From an uncultured Clostridia bacterium (GTDB lineage: Bacteria > Bacillota > Clostridia > Christensenellales > CAG-917), in assembly GCA_947589395.1 (NCBI GenBank), contig CANQAA010000003.1:1-44986 (forward strand): 44,986 nucleotides of DNA, written 5' to 3'. Positions 43,358 through 44,986 of this stretch are shown here, one piece after another; position 1 is the first letter of the stretch; each line of letters opens with the position of its first letter. Position numbers and translations under genes: made by a program. The notes under the pieces were generated by a model that was given only the letters and a program-made list of their open reading frames with translations, had not been told where the DNA came from and searched no databases.

Positions 43358-44485
43358 TTACCACTTGTTTTCAACATACTCGCAAAATGCGTACATGTCT
43401 TTGATTTCAAGCTTCGTGCCGTCCTCAAGCTCCACTTTTCCGCTCCAAAGTCCGTGCACTTGATGAGCGTGCATGCGGAAGAGATTGATGACGTTCGTGT
43501 CCGTGTGATGAACATAGAAGGGCTTCATGACCATGTCGAATTTGCCGTCATCCGAGATGAAGTGCCAATCTTTGTCCCACTTGTCGTCCTTTGGGAAGAC
43601 CTCCACGTCAACAGAGCCTATCTTGCTCGCCTTGCCGTCGTAAAAGAGACAGGTCTCGGTCGCGTTGGACTCGTCGCCGATCGCCCAAGTGATCTCAAAA
43701 CCGAAGATGTGATCCTTGCCCTCCGCGTCCTTGATGTGCTGAGCGCCGTTGCCCCAATACCACACGTTTTTGTACGGCCACACGCCTCTGCCCCAGTCCA
43801 GCACGGCGAATGTGTCCTGCTTGTCAAACGCGACCGTCTCCTCGCCGACTTTGAAATAACCCGAAGCAGGCATGCAATTTTGCTTCATCGTCATGAAGAA
43901 ACGGGTGGGCTTGTAGTCGCCCTTCTTGTTTTTGAAGGGGGTGACGATTGTGATGTTTTCATGATCGTCAAACAAGTCCATCTCGAACTTGGTCTCCACC
44001 GTCTTGCCCTTGTACGGGCCCGTGAAGAAGATCGTGCGCTTTTTGTCCGTCGTTTCCGCGCGGAAATGGAATTTGCCCTTTTTGTACTCCGATACGTTCG
44101 GGTGCCCCTGATCGCAATTTTCAGCCATCACGACCTTGTTTTTGCCGCCCAGCCACAACGCCATGCTGCTGATGACAGGCTTGCTCTTGTCCGTGAGGTC
44201 CACGAGCACCGCCGACGCGTAGCCGCCGATGGAAATGTTCGCCATCGAGATCTGCACCATGTATCTTCCGTCTGACACCTGATAGAAGTCCCACTCCTTG
44301 CCGCGCCATTGAGGACGCGCCGCAGTGCGATCGTACTCGAATACGTTGTGCCTTGCCCAGCCGCCCTTGACGAGCAAATTGCCCTTTTCGTCAAGCAACT
44401 TTGTGGGCTGCTTGTACTCGATCTGTTTGCGCTTTTCGGGTAGCTCTTGCCAACCGACGTAAGTTTTTTTGCACGCTTTTGCCAT
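43358..44485 (-). CDS. DUF2804 family protein
   Basis: The 375-residue protein matches the DUF2804 family over its length. Early blocks are LLDEKGNLLVKGGWARHNVFEYDR and KEWDFYQV, with a beta-sandwich-type body (RYMVQISMANISIGGYASAVLVDL). A terminal region around WPYKNVWYWGNGAQ and HAHQVHGLWSGKVELEDGT completes it. The molecular role is unknown. There is no signal peptide. The ATG at 44485 follows GGGAGG by eight bases; a TTG five codons earlier lies within that ribosome site and is rejected. A promoter (TTGAAA 44572-44577, 17 bases, TACAAT 44549-44554, minus strand) and a terminator mark a single-gene unit. Confidence 0.88.
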   Translation of the reverse strand: MAKACKKTYVGWQELPEKRKQIEYKQPTKLLDEKGNLLVKGGWARHNVFEYDRTAARPQWRGKEWDFYQVSDGRYMVQISMANISIGGYASAVLVDLTDKSKPVISSMALWLGGKNKVVMAENCDQGHPNVSEYKKGKFHFRAETTDKKRTIFFTGPYKGKTVETKFEMDLFDDHENITIVTPFKNKKGDYKPTRFFMTMKQNCMPASGYFKVGEETVAFDKQDTFAVLDWGRGVWPYKNVWYWGNGAQHIKDAEGKDHIFGFEITWAIGDESNATETCLFYDGKASKIGSVDVEVFPKDDKWDKDWHFISDDGKFDMVMKPFYVHHTDTNVINLFRMHAHQVHGLWSGKVELEDGTKLEIKDMYAFCEYVENKW

Positions 44486-44548
44486 AAATTTTCCTCCCAA
44501 TTACAATAGCCGCCGACATTTTCCTGCCGCGCTTTAAGTTGTGATATA

Positions 44549-44577
44549 ATTGTATAATATTTCGTCGGATATTTCAA
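44549..44577 (-). promoter_or_regulatory. Promoter of the DUF2804 gene
   Basis: Minus strand TTGAAA, 17 bases, TACAAT, about 65 bases before the start codon. Confidence 0.75.
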
Positions 44578-44672
44578 CCTAATTTTTTTATTTGCGAAAA
44601 ATAATTACTTTCCTTTGAAAATTTTCAACGGAAAAATTTGACGGTACGGGGCGGGCAATCGCGCTCAGCGCC

Positions 44673-44701
44673 TTGAAATGCGCGCCGTGCTTTGCTATAA
44701 T
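44673..44701 (+). promoter_or_regulatory. Near-consensus promoter firing into the terminal repeat array
   Basis: TTGAAA (44673-44678), 17 bases and a perfect TATAAT (44696-44701). No good open frame follows within the window; the 51-bp repeats start about 30 bases downstream. Confidence 0.7.
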
Positions 44702-44731
44702 ATATCAGGCAATGGAATATAGTAGGCAATG

Positions 44732-44986
44732 GCGACATATTGCGTTACGGCGACATATTGCGACAAAATCCGACATGATGCGACAATCCATTCGCTCCTG
44801 TCGACATAGTTCGACACAATATGGCAAAATGCGGCAATCTAATCGCTTGCTTCAACATAAAACGACATAAATCGACGAACTAACTGCTCGTTTCGGTAAA
44901 ATTCGACATAAATCGACTTAATGCGACCGACCCGTTCGCGCTTGTCGACATAAATCGACATAATATGACGAAATGCAACAATCTAA
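44732..44986. repeat. 51-bp tandem repeat with ~10-bp sub-periodicity, cut by the window edge
   Basis: Units begin at 44750, 44801, 44852, 44893 and 44944 (spacings 51, 51, 41, 51), after a partial unit at 44732. Each contains several CGACATAA-like 10-bp steps. The 41-bp unit lacks one such step. The array continues to the last base, so its true size is unknown. Confidence 0.8.

Noticed and set aside
44486-44500. TTG start for the DUF2804 protein
   Set aside because: It falls inside the GGGAGG ribosome site of the ATG at 44485.

Overview
The window looks like the chromosome of an uncultured, low-to-mid GC, Gram-positive gut bacterium of the class Clostridia. The evidence is mixed. Lipoprotein and Sec signals are of Firmicutes type. 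Surface proteins carry InlB-like, Big2-like and MBG/YDG-like repeats. There are a bile salt hydrolase-family enzyme, a bacterial V-type (Ntp) ATPase operon, and Shine-Dalgarno sequences close to AGGAGG. Promoters match the sigma-A type (TTGACA-17-TATAAT). Placement below class level is not possible from the sequence alone. No rRNA, tRNA or CRISPR was seen.

Layout. 1-6.8 kb: a divergent HxlR regulator / NTF2-like pair, then two convergent secreted proteins that share a repeated C-terminal domain, then a choloylglycine hydrolase-family enzyme. The promoter of the second secreted protein has a 10-base G tract in its -35/-10 spacer. 6.9-11 kb: an old-yellow-enzyme/FAD oxidoreductase convergent with the hydrolase, a small unknown protein, and a Fic AMP-transferase with an operator array. 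11.1-18 kb: an ABC exporter operon (ATPase, FtsX permease, helical lipoprotein), queH, and a C45-family Ntn hydrolase. 17.9-19.8 kb: a MITE-like element, two paralogous small membrane proteins and a divergent XRE regulator.

19.9-29.5 kb: one long minus-strand operon, rpiB-ntpF-I-K-E-C-G-A-B-D-FNT transporter. It encodes a complete V-type ATPase whose c-subunit keeps all five Na+ ligands known from Enterococcus hirae. A formate/nitrite-family channel is translationally coupled at the end. 29.7-41 kb: one giant 3,769-residue surface protein with a C-terminal membrane anchor.

41.0-41.8 kb: the region upstream of the giant gene has no convincing gene. It holds about nine 45-46 bp hairpin units, a second degenerate repeat and a distal promoter, so the giant mRNA may carry a roughly 760-nt structured leader. 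A lone copy of the same hairpin lies inside the MITE-like element at 18.1 kb. 41.9-45 kb: an AAA/DUF4143 ATPase, a DUF2804 protein, and a 51-bp tandem repeat that begins just downstream of a near-consensus promoter and runs off the window.

The best candidates for something undescribed are the modular hairpin array ahead of the giant gene, the G-tract promoter of the repeat lipoprotein, and the promoter-led 51-bp array at the right edge.
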